In this document: one piece after another, positions 8,039-15,124 of the stretch
Layout: every line of letters begins with the position of its first letter
Numbering within the stretch: position 1 is the first letter of the stretch
DNA from: AC-32 sp963717475
GTDB lineage: Bacteria; Actinomycetota; Thermoleophilia; Gaiellales; Gaiellaceae
DNA: 64,000 nucleotides
Assembly (NCBI GenBank): GCA_963717475.1
Contig: OY970337.1
Span: forward strand, 2,790,001-2,854,000
Direction: 5' to 3'
Notes under the pieces: model-generated
The model's input: only the letters and a program-made list of their open reading frames with translations
What the model was told of the DNA's origin: nothing
Databases searched by the model: none
Program-made: the position numbers and the translations under genes

Positions 8039-8425
8039 CTAGCAGCCGCCCGGCTTGATGTCGCCCGACGGGCCGGTCTTGTGGTACACGACCGTGCCGG
8101 GGACGGTGTTGCGAACGCAGTACAGCGTCGCGTTGGCGACCGAGATCTTGATGTTCTTGATCCCGGCGTCGTACGACTGCTGCAGCTTCGTCAGGGTGAC
8201 GCCGGTGTAGCCCGTGGCGTGGTCGGCGTTGAACGCCTCCATGCCCGGGACTGACGCGCGGACGTTGGCCTGCGCAGCGGACTTGTTCGCCCGCGTGCGG
8301 AAGCTGAGGTACGACGGGATCGCAATAGCAAGCAGGATCCCGAGGATGATGATGACGACAAGGAGCTCGATCAGGGTGAAGCCACCCTCATCGGCGCCGA
8401 GTCGGTTCAGAAGCCTTGAACGCAT
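8039..8425 (-). CDS. Major type IV pilin, copy 1
   Basis: The leader ADEGG is followed by FTLIELLVVIIILGILLAIAIPSY with Glu5, so this is a canonical type IVa-like prepilin of 128 residues. Cysteines YCVRN and the terminal GGC probably form the C-terminal disulphide. A strong AGGAGGAG ribosome site lies before ATG 8425, stronger than that of copy 2. The leader peptide differs from copy 2 while the mature parts are nearly identical in DNA as well as protein. A recent tandem duplication or gene conversion explains this. A GCCGATGA box lies about 40 nt upstream, but I see no matching -35. Confidence 0.93.
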   Translation of the reverse strand: MRSRLLNRLGADEGGFTLIELLVVIIILGILLAIAIPSYLSFRTRANKSAAQANVRASVPGMEAFNADHATGYTGVTLTKLQQSYDAGIKNIKISVANATLYCVRNTVPGTVVYHKTGPSGDIKPGGC

Positions 8426-8532
8426 GCGTTTCTCCTCCTTAAGGGTGCGCAGTGGCCACGCCTCTCATCGGCCGCACTCCCCCGGAGCGGGGCACCCGTA
8501 GGGGTGATCGGGTTACGATGCAATCGCCCCTC

Positions 8533-8560
8533 TCAAGGAAGGTTCCTGCCCTGCCGATAG
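8533..8560 (+). promoter_or_regulatory. Sigma-28-type promoter of pilT
   Basis: TCAA at 8533-8536, a 16-nt spacer and GCCGATAG at 8553-8560. The pilT ATG follows 12 nt after the -10 box, leaving a leader of only a few bases. Confidence 0.62.
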
Positions 8561-8572
8561 CCGGTTAGGGCC

Positions 8573-9718
8573 ATGGCGGAGTCCCTCTATTCGATTGACG
8601 ATTTGCTGGAGCGGATGGTTGCGCTCAACGCGTCCGACCTCCACATCACGGTCGGCGCCCATCCCGTCGTGCGCCTTCGCGGCCGGCTCGAGCCTCTTCA
8701 GGACATCGAGCCCCTCACCGGCGAGGTCACCCAGCAGCTGCTCTACCGGATCCTCTCGACGGAGCAGCAGAAGCACCTCGAGATCAACCGCCAGATCGAC
8801 TTCGCGCATTCGATGCCCGGCCTCGCCCGCTTCCGCGTCAACGTCTACTGGCAGCGCGGATCGCTCGGCGGCGCGTTCCGCCTGATTCCCACCGAGATCA
8901 AGACGCTCGAGGAGCTCGGGATCCCGTCCAGCCTGCACGTCCTCACCGAGCGGCCGCGCGGACTGGTGCTCGTCACCGGCCCGACCGGCTCCGGTAAGTC
9001 GACGACACTCGCCGCGTTGATCGACGAGATCAACCGCAAGCGCGCCGAGCACATCCTCACGATCGAGGACCCCATCGAGTTCGTGCACCGGCACAAGCGC
9101 TGCGTCGTCAACCAGCGCGAGATCGGAGTCGACGCGATCAGCTTCGCCGAGGCGCTCCGCGCCGCCCTCCGCCAGGACCCCGACGTGATCCTCCTCGGCG
9201 AGATGCGCGACCTCGAGACGATCTCCACGGCGTTGACCGCCGCCGAGACCGGCCACCTCGTCTTCGCGACGCTCCACACGCAGAGCGCCCCGGGGACGAT
9301 CGACCGTGTCATCGACGCCTTTCCGGCTGCCCAGCAGGATCAGATCAGGATCCAGCTGGCCGCGACTCTCGAGGGCATCGTCACCCAGGCCCTGCTTCCG
9401 ACGGCCGACGGGACCGGCCGCGTGGCTGCCCTCGAGGTCCTCTTTCCCGACGACGCCGTGCGGAACCTGATCCGCCAGGCGAAGGTCGAGCAGGTCTACT
9501 CCGTCATGCAGACCGGCACGGCCAAGGGCATGCAGACGATGGAGCAGTCGCTCGCCGAGCTGACGCTCCGCCGCGTGATCACGGTCGAGACGGCGCTCGG
9601 CCGCTCGAGCCGTCCCGAGCAGCTCCTCGGCCTCCTCGAGCGCTCAGGCTTCGAGCTCCCCGAGAGCCTTACCCAGCAGGAGCCGGGACAGGCCCTGCGA
9701 ATCGCCGCGGAGGCCTAG
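8573..9718 (+). CDS. pilT: Type IV pilus retraction ATPase PilT
   Basis: This cytoplasmic hexameric ATPase depolymerises the pilus. It has the PilT architecture: an N-terminal PAS-like domain (residues 1-105) and then a core with Walker A GPTGSGKST, ILTIEDPIEF, Walker B VILLGEMRDLET and the His box TGHLVFATLHT. There is no zinc tetracysteine motif, which separates it from PilB. Its presence argues for a true retractile type IV pilus rather than a type II secretion system. The 381-residue length is a little longer than usual because of a C-terminal tail. The frame is intact. Confidence 0.94.
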   Translation: MAESLYSIDDLLERMVALNASDLHITVGAHPVVRLRGRLEPLQDIEPLTGEVTQQLLYRILSTEQQKHLEINRQIDFAHSMPGLARFRVNVYWQRGSLGGAFRLIPTEIKTLEELGIPSSLHVLTERPRGLVLVTGPTGSGKSTTLAALIDEINRKRAEHILTIEDPIEFVHRHKRCVVNQREIGVDAISFAEALRAALRQDPDVILLGEMRDLETISTALTAAETGHLVFATLHTQSAPGTIDRVIDAFPAAQQDQIRIQLAATLEGIVTQALLPTADGTGRVAALEVLFPDDAVRNLIRQAKVEQVYSVMQTGTAKGMQTMEQSLAELTLRRVITVETALGRSSRPEQLLGLLERSGFELPESLTQQEPGQALRIAAEA

Positions 9719-9788
9719 TGCTCCTCCAGGCGACACTCCCCCGCTTCTGGCCCGCGATCACGCGGCGCCAGGAACCACCCTCGCCCTT

Positions 9789-9809
9789 GCCAAGGCAACC
9801 AGCCTTGGC
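9789..9809. terminator. Hairpin in the pilT-pilM intergenic region
   Basis: A perfect 7-bp inverted repeat, GCCAAGG / CCTTGGC, with a 7-nt loop lies in the 166-nt gap between pilT and pilM. No T-run follows. It may reduce read-through or act in the pilM leader. No sigma-28-like box is seen here. Confidence 0.4.
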
Positions 9810-9884
9810 CGCGGACGAGTGCGGCCCCTGGCTTGGTGCTCGCGACCCAGAAGCTAGACGGCGCCACCCGGAGGAGCACTAGCG

Positions 9885-11192
9885 ATGGTCGACCTCAAGA
9901 AGGAGATCAAGCTCTCGGATCTCATGCCGAAGCGGAAGCCGAAGCCGCCGGCCGAGGACGGGCCGGCTCCCGAGCCGGGGGCAGAGAAGGAAAAGAAGGA
10001 GAAGAAGCCGCTCCTGAAGCGGGACCTCTCGTTCAAGCGCAAGCCGAAGGCACCGCGCGCGGACAAGGCCGAAGGCGAGCCGAAGCCGAAGAAGGAGCGC
10101 GGGCGCCGCGAGCCCTCCGGGCCGAAGCGCGGAAAGCGCCTGGTCGGCCTCAAGATCGGCGCCTCCCAGCTCGCCGCGGCACGGGTCGTCAACAACGGCG
10201 TGCCCGAGCTCGTCCAGGTCGCGCGCACGGAGCTCGATCCCGGCCTCGTGGTCGGCGGCGAGCTCCGAGAGCCCGAGCTGCTCGCCGACGTGCTCCGTTC
10301 GTTCTTCCGCACGCACGGGCTTCCGCGCCAGGGCGTCCGCCTCGGCATCGCGAGCAACCGGATCGGCGTGCGCGTCCTCGAGATCCCAGGGATCGCCAAC
10401 GAGCAGCAGCTCGAGAACGCGGTGCGCTTCCGCGCCCAGGAGGTGCTGCCGATCCCGCTGGACGAGGCGGTCCTCGACTTCCAGGTGCTCGGCCAGCGCA
10501 CCGACGAGGAAGGCAATCCGGTCACCAAGATCCTGCTCGTCGTCGCCTACCGAGAGCTCGTCGACCGCTACGTCTCGGCCTGTAAGAAGGCGGGACTACG
10601 CCTCGTCGGGATCGACCTCGAGGCCTTCGCCCTCCTGCGTGCCATGGGCGAGCCGCGTCCCGAGGCCGACGGCCCCGCCGAAGCGGCTGTGGTCGTCGTC
10701 TCGATCGGGCACGACCGCTCGACCTTCGCCGTCTCGGACGGCCGCCTCTGCGAGTTCACGCGCGTGCTGGAGTGGGGCGGATCGACCCTCGACGTGGCGA
10801 TCGCGCGCGAGCTCGACATGGCCCCTTCGGAGGCACAGCCTGTCAAGCACGGGCTCACGCTCACCGGCGAGAGCGTTCCAGAAGGCCTGACGCCCGAGCA
10901 GGCGCTCGCCGCCCGCGAAGCCGTCCGCCGCCAGCTCCAGACGTTCGCGCGAGAGCTCGTCTCCTCGCTTCAGTTCTACCAGAACCAGCCCGGATCTCTG
11001 GGCATCGGCGAGATCGTGATCACCGGCGGCACCGCGCACCTCGGCGGGCTCGCCGAAGAGCTGCAGAAGCTGATCGGCGTGCGCGTCTCGGTCGGCGACC
11101 CGCTCACGCGCGTGAAGCTCGGGCGCAAGGTCAAAGACACGGAGCAGCTCGGCTCGCTCAGCGTCGCAATCGGCCTCGGAATCGAGGACTAG
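9885..11192 (+). CDS. pilM: Pilus assembly protein PilM with long basic N-terminal extension
   Basis: PilM is an actin-fold cytoplasmic ATPase that binds the N-terminus of PilN and links the motor to the inner-membrane complex. The core starts near residue 85 (KRLVGLKIGASQLAAARV) and continues with LGIASNRIGVRVLEIPGI and ITGGTAHLGGLAEEL, typical of PilM. The first 80 residues are an unusual low-complexity Lys/Pro/Glu-rich segment that is not part of the fold. GGAGG lies ahead of ATG 9885. It heads a pilM-N-O operon with a 6-nt gap and then 4-nt and 1-nt overlaps. Confidence 0.88.
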   Translation: MVDLKKEIKLSDLMPKRKPKPPAEDGPAPEPGAEKEKKEKKPLLKRDLSFKRKPKAPRADKAEGEPKPKKERGRREPSGPKRGKRLVGLKIGASQLAAARVVNNGVPELVQVARTELDPGLVVGGELREPELLADVLRSFFRTHGLPRQGVRLGIASNRIGVRVLEIPGIANEQQLENAVRFRAQEVLPIPLDEAVLDFQVLGQRTDEEGNPVTKILLVVAYRELVDRYVSACKKAGLRLVGIDLEAFALLRAMGEPRPEADGPAEAAVVVVSIGHDRSTFAVSDGRLCEFTRVLEWGGSTLDVAIARELDMAPSEAQPVKHGLTLTGESVPEGLTPEQALAAREAVRRQLQTFARELVSSLQFYQNQPGSLGIGEIVITGGTAHLGGLAEELQKLIGVRVSVGDPLTRVKLGRKVKDTEQLGSLSVAIGLGIED

Positions 11193-11198
11193 GCAGCC

Positions 11199-11825
11199 GT
11201 GCGCGCGATCAACCTCCTCCCGCGAGACGACTACTTCAAGCGCCGGCAGAAGCAGCAGAAGGTGCAGTGGGTCGTGGTCGTGCCCGTGATCCTGGTCGTC
11301 GTGATCAGCGGTGTGCTCTCGATGCTGTTCCTCTCCGCCAGCGGAGCGGTGAAGGACCGCAATGCCGAGCTCGCGACCCTGAACGCCGAGCTGGCCGCGA
11401 TCCCGACGCCGGACGCCTCGAAGGTGCAGACCCAGACCGCTCTCGCCGCCGAGAAGCAGGCGCGGATCACGGCCGTGAACGCAGCGCTGTCGCGGAGGGT
11501 CGCGTGGGACCGCATCTTCCGGGAGCTCTCGCTCGTCCTGCCCGACGACGTCTGGCTGACCGACCTCTCCGCCAAGTCGCCGGTCTCGCCGGCCCTCGCG
11601 GGCGCGGCGCCGCCCTCCGCGACGAACGTCGCCGCGAGCGGGTTCATCCTCGACGGCTACACCTATTCGCAGGCGGCCGTCGCGCGACTGCTCGGCCGCA
11701 TCAGCGTCATCCCGGACCTCAACAACGTGCAGCTCGTCAAGAGCAAGCTGGAGGTTCACGGCAGCACGAACGTGGTCAACTTCACCATCGCCGCCGACCT
11801 GCGGCAGCTGGCGGGCGGATCGTGA
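11199..11825 (+). CDS. pilN: Pilus assembly protein PilN
   Basis: The protein begins with MRAINLLPRDDYF, the conserved PilN motif that PilM binds. One membrane helix (VVVVPVILVVVISGVLSML) and a periplasm-side coiled-coil and alpha-beta domain follow. The start is GTG 11199, 6 nt after the pilM stop. The length of 208 residues is normal. PilN pairs with PilO to form the alignment complex. Confidence 0.88.
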   Translation: MRAINLLPRDDYFKRRQKQQKVQWVVVVPVILVVVISGVLSMLFLSASGAVKDRNAELATLNAELAAIPTPDASKVQTQTALAAEKQARITAVNAALSRRVAWDRIFRELSLVLPDDVWLTDLSAKSPVSPALAGAAPPSATNVAASGFILDGYTYSQAAVARLLGRISVIPDLNNVQLVKSKLEVHGSTNVVNFTIAADLRQLAGGS

Positions 11826-12508
11826 AGCGCGGGCTCTCCCAGCCGGTCCAGATCGCGCTGGCCGTCGTCGGGGTGCTCGTCTTCGCGCTCGGCGGCTACT
11901 TCATGCTGATCCGGCCACAGCACGCGAAGGCCAAGGCGGTGGACGTGCAGATCGCGAGCACGAACGAGTCGATCGACTCGGCCCGCGCGCTGACGCTCCA
12001 GGCGAAGAAGGCTGCGCAGATCCGGGTCGCGGACGTCTTCCGCCTGACGAAGGCGATGCCCGACCAGGCCGAGATGCCGGACATCCTGCTGGAGCTGAAC
12101 CAGATCGCCGAGGACAGCGGCATCACCTTCCAGCAGATCACCCCGGCGAGCACCGCCGTGCTGCTCGACGGCTACGAGGCCATCCCGATCCAGGTCGAGT
12201 TCCAGGGGAACTTCTACGAGCTGTCCGATTTCCTCTACCGCCTGCGGAACCTCGTCGACGTCCGCCACGGCGGGCTCGACGCCAAGGGCCGGCTGTTCGC
12301 GATCGACACGATCGACTTCGGCCAGGCCGCGCCCCCCGCGCACTTCCCGCAGATCCAGGCGCAGCTCGCGATCGACGCGTTCGTCTACGGGACCGGCTCG
12401 GTGCCGACGGTCGCCGCGCCGTCCGGGACAACGGGTGCGACCGGCGCGACGGGCGCAACGGGTGCGACCGGCGCCGCCGGAGCGACCAGCGCCACGGGAG
12501 GAAGTTGA
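11822..12508 (+). CDS. pilO: Pilus assembly protein PilO with collagen-like Gly-Ala-Thr tail
   Basis: A short basic N-terminus, one membrane helix (IALAVVGVLVFALGGYFML), a coiled coil (residues about 35-80) and a ferredoxin-like domain match PilO. The start GTG overlaps the PilN stop (GTGA). The C-terminal end is a run of Gly-Ala-Thr triplets (GATGATGATGATGAAGAT), which is unusual for PilO. The same repeat type recurs in the next gene. Confidence 0.85.
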   Translation: MKRGLSQPVQIALAVVGVLVFALGGYFMLIRPQHAKAKAVDVQIASTNESIDSARALTLQAKKAAQIRVADVFRLTKAMPDQAEMPDILLELNQIAEDSGITFQQITPASTAVLLDGYEAIPIQVEFQGNFYELSDFLYRLRNLVDVRHGGLDAKGRLFAIDTIDFGQAAPPAHFPQIQAQLAIDAFVYGTGSVPTVAAPSGTTGATGATGATGATGAAGATSATGGS

Positions 12509-13252
12509 TGGCGAAGAAGAAGCACGACCCGCAGGCGAAGGCCAAGCGCCAGAAGGTGATCGCCGCCGTCGGCGGGGTGATCCTCCTCGGCCTGCTCGCC
12601 TTCCAGCTGCCGCGCACGCTCAAGCTTCTGCCACCCGTCCAACGCGACTGCGTCGGCCTCCCAGGCTGCGCCGGCGCCGACGATCCCGGCCGCGACGCCG
12701 GTCGCGGGCGCGACTGCGACCTCCGGGACTGCCGCCGCGACCTCGGCCGATGGCCTGACCGACCCCGGGACGGCAGTCTCCCCGCAGTCGGGCCAGCTGC
12801 TCGCGTTCAGCCGCTTCCGGAGCAAGGACCCGTTCGCGCAGCAGCTCAAGCTCGATTGCGCGACCGGCCAGGGCGGCGATTGCAGCTCTGGCTCCGGCAG
12901 CACCTCGACCGGGTCGGGCCCCGGACAAGGAGGCTCCGGCGGCGCGACGGGCGCCACCGGCTCGAGCGGCGTCACCCAGCCGCCCGGGTCCGGGTCGCCC
13001 CCGGCCAAGCCGACGTCAGCGCAGATCTCGGTGAACGGCGCCGGCGAGACCGTCAGCGTGGGCGCTCAGTTCCCCGCCTCGAGCCCGGTGTTCGTGCTGG
13101 TCTCGCTGAAGCGGAGCTCGGCGAAGATCGCCATCGCCGGCGGCACGCTTCAGGGAGGCGGGACCGTGACGCTGAAGAAGGGCCGCCCGCTGACGCTGAT
13201 GAACACGGCCGACGGCACGAGGTACGTGCTCCGGCTGGTCTCCGTCAGCTAG
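12508..13252 (+). CDS. PilP-position membrane protein, collagen-like linker (one frame break)
   Basis: The protein starts MAKKKHDPQAKAKRQ and has one membrane helix (VIAAVGGVILLGLLAFQL). A +1 frame break near 12634 (CCC) divides it. After correction the product is about 247 residues. A Thr/Ala/Ser/Pro-rich linker is followed by LLAFSRFRSKDPFAQQL, a pattern shared with PilP-like proteins (FxSKDPF). Then come cysteines, a Gly-rich GATGATGSSG region, and a C-terminal beta domain (SVNGAGETVSVG to LRLVSVS). Position and layout suggest the partner of PilN and PilO, but the sequence is too divergent to be sure. It shares a CTAG stop overlap with the opposing pseudopilin gene. Confidence 0.6.
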
Positions 13253-13791
13253 CAGTCCGTCGTGCAGCCGCCGGCGGTCGAGGAGTCGAACGTCGCGGCG
13301 AGACGCGCGAGCGGCCGGCCGGTCAGGTTGTTCCCGTCGCGGACGACGACCGTGACGATCCGCAGCGGGCGCCCGTTCGCCGGCGTGGGAGGCGTGGTCG
13401 AGGCAGTCGAGAGGACGACGTAGCTGTCGACGCGGTACGGCTTGTGATCCGGGCCCGTGACGACCCTGCTCGCATTGCACTCGTTGTGCTGGGCGAGCGC
13501 GCCGCTGCACGTCCCCGTCACCTCGGTCGTGCTGTAGGCGGAGTCCGTCGTGTACGGCGCCGTCGCGGGGATCGTGCTCGGATCGAGCGCGATCGCCGAC
13601 CAGGTGAGGGCGCGGTACTGCTCCATCTGGGCGTCCGCCAGCGTCGAGGCGGTCGAGAGCTTGCTGGCCCGTTTCAGGCTGATGATCCCGGCGTTGTACG
13701 ACGCGACGATCGCGAGGATGCCGACGTTCAGCATCACCATCGCCATGAGCAGCTCGATCAGACCGAAGCCGCCCTCGCTTCGTAGCCGCAT
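13249..13791 (-). CDS. PilV-like minor pseudopilin
   Basis: The N-terminus MRLRSEGG followed by FGLIELLMAMVMLNVGILAIV is a class III prepilin signal with Glu5 and the ML(N)VGILAI pattern typical of PilV-type minor pilins. The remainder is a Thr/Ser-rich domain ending in two cysteines (GGCTTDC). The 180-residue length fits. It reads away from pilC, with which it shares a compact divergent promoter region, and it ends on a CTAG shared with the PilP-position gene. Confidence 0.85.
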   Translation of the reverse strand: MRLRSEGGFGLIELLMAMVMLNVGILAIVASYNAGIISLKRASKLSTASTLADAQMEQYRALTWSAIALDPSTIPATAPYTTDSAYSTTEVTGTCSGALAQHNECNASRVVTGPDHKPYRVDSYVVLSTASTTPPTPANGRPLRIVTVVVRDGNNLTGRPLARLAATFDSSTAGGCTTDC

Positions 13792-13804
13792 GCGCACGAT
13801 TTCC

Positions 13805-13832
13805 CTATCGGCACGCGGTCGCGGTACCTCAA
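13805..13832 (-). promoter_or_regulatory. Sigma-28-type promoter of the PilV-like gene
   Basis: On the minus strand GCCGATAG lies at 13812-13805. Exactly 16 nt upstream is TTGA (13832-13829), the complement of the TCAA used by the divergent pilC promoter. The start codon follows 13 nt after the -10 box. Confidence 0.5.
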
Positions 13833-13856
13833 GCGAGCCAATCCCCCTGCCGATAG
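13829..13856 (+). promoter_or_regulatory. Sigma-28-type promoter of pilC
   Basis: TCAA at 13829-13832, a 16-nt spacer and GCCGATAG at 13849-13856. ATG of pilC lies 9 nt beyond the -10 box, so the mRNA is close to leaderless. Confidence 0.62.
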
Positions 13857-13865
13857 GCCCCAGGT

Positions 13866-15077
13866 ATGGCGGCATACGCCTACAGCGCCATCAATGCGGA
13901 AGGCCTGGAGCTGACGGGCGAGGTTCACGCGCCCGACGCCGGCTCTGCCCGCGAGCAGCTGCGTGTCCGCGGCCTGCTCGCCGAGCACCTCGAAGAGCTC
14001 CCGGCGAGCGGCGAGGAGAGCGCGCGCACCGCGTTCAAGAAGGTCAAGCCGAAGACCCTGCAGATCTTCTCGCGGCAGTTCGCGACGATGATCGAGGCCG
14101 GCCTGAACGTCGTCAGCTCGCTGGTGATCCTCGAGGAGCAGACGGACGACGTGTACTTCGCGTCCGTGGTCAAGGAGCTCCGCGCCGACGTCGAGGGCGG
14201 CCTGCTGCTCTCGCAGGCGCTCGCCCGGCATCCGAAGATCTTCAGCCGCCTGTTCGTCTCGATGGTCGAGGCCGGCGAGGCGGCCGGAATCCTCGACCAG
14301 GTGCTCGAGCGCGTCGCCTACCAGATCGAGAAGGAGACGCAGATCAGGCGCCGCGTGAAGGGCGCGATGATGTATCCGACGATGGTGCTGATCTTCGCGA
14401 CCCTCGTCCTGATCGGCCTGCTGATGTTCCTCGTGCCGGTCTTCGTGAACATCTTCGCCCAGCTCAACGGCGAGCTCCCGAAGCTGACGCAGATCGTGGT
14501 CGCAGCGTCGAACCAGCTCCGGCACCACTGGTTCATCATCTTCCCGGCGATGTTCGGGTTGGTCTGGGGCGTCCGCCGCGCGAAGCGCACCGAGCCCGGC
14601 CGCCAGCTCTGGGACCGCACGAAGCTGAAGATCCCGATGAAGATCGGCGACGTCGTCCTCAAGGTGACGATGGCGCGCTTCTCGCGGACGCTCTCGACGC
14701 TCGTCGCCGCCGGCGTCGACATCATCAAGGCGCTCGAGATCACCGGCCAGACCGCCGGCAACTGGGTGATCGAGGAGGCGCTGGCAGACGTGCGGGTGAA
14801 GGTCCACCAGGGCGTTCCGATCGCGCAGCCGCTGATCGAGAACCCGGTGTTCCCACCGATGGTCAGCCAGATGGTGAAGATCGGTGAGGAGACGGGAGAG
14901 CTCGAGAAAATGCTCTCGAAGATCGCCGACTTCTACGAGGACGAGGTCGACGCCGCGATCGGCTCCCTGACCGCGATCATCGAGCCGCTGATGATGATCG
15001 CCGTGGGCGCGATGGTCGGCGTGATCATCATCTCGATGTACCTGCCGATGTTCAAGCTTCTCCAGCTCGTCAAGTAG
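13866..15077 (+). CDS. pilC: Type IV pilus inner-membrane platform protein PilC
   Basis: PilC is the polytopic platform protein that couples PilB and PilT to the growing pilus. It starts MAAYAYSAINAEGLELTGEV and has two GspF domains (about residues 70-195 and 275-395), each with the FxRxL-type cytoplasmic bundle (IFSRQFATMIEAGL and ARFSRTLSTLVAAGV). Membrane helices lie near residues 170, 220 and 375. The 403-residue length is normal and the frame is intact. Confidence 0.93.
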   Translation: MAAYAYSAINAEGLELTGEVHAPDAGSAREQLRVRGLLAEHLEELPASGEESARTAFKKVKPKTLQIFSRQFATMIEAGLNVVSSLVILEEQTDDVYFASVVKELRADVEGGLLLSQALARHPKIFSRLFVSMVEAGEAAGILDQVLERVAYQIEKETQIRRRVKGAMMYPTMVLIFATLVLIGLLMFLVPVFVNIFAQLNGELPKLTQIVVAASNQLRHHWFIIFPAMFGLVWGVRRAKRTEPGRQLWDRTKLKIPMKIGDVVLKVTMARFSRTLSTLVAAGVDIIKALEITGQTAGNWVIEEALADVRVKVHQGVPIAQPLIENPVFPPMVSQMVKIGEETGELEKMLSKIADFYEDEVDAAIGSLTAIIEPLMMIAVGAMVGVIIISMYLPMFKLLQLVK

Positions 15078-15124
15078 CCGCCGCCGCCACCGGGTGGTCG
15101 AGTTGGGGCGTGCCGATCAACGCG

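Noticed and set aside
8465..8472. GCCGATGA upstream of pilin copy 1 as another sigma-28 promoter.
   Set aside because: The -10 differs at the seventh base and the position 16 nt upstream is CCCC, so the -35 does not match. I did not count it with the six promoters.
2..15077. Type II secretion system instead of a type IV pilus.
   Set aside because: A PilT retraction ATPase, PilM-N-O and two major pilins are present, and there is no GspD, GspC or GspK-like gene. A pilus is the simpler reading.
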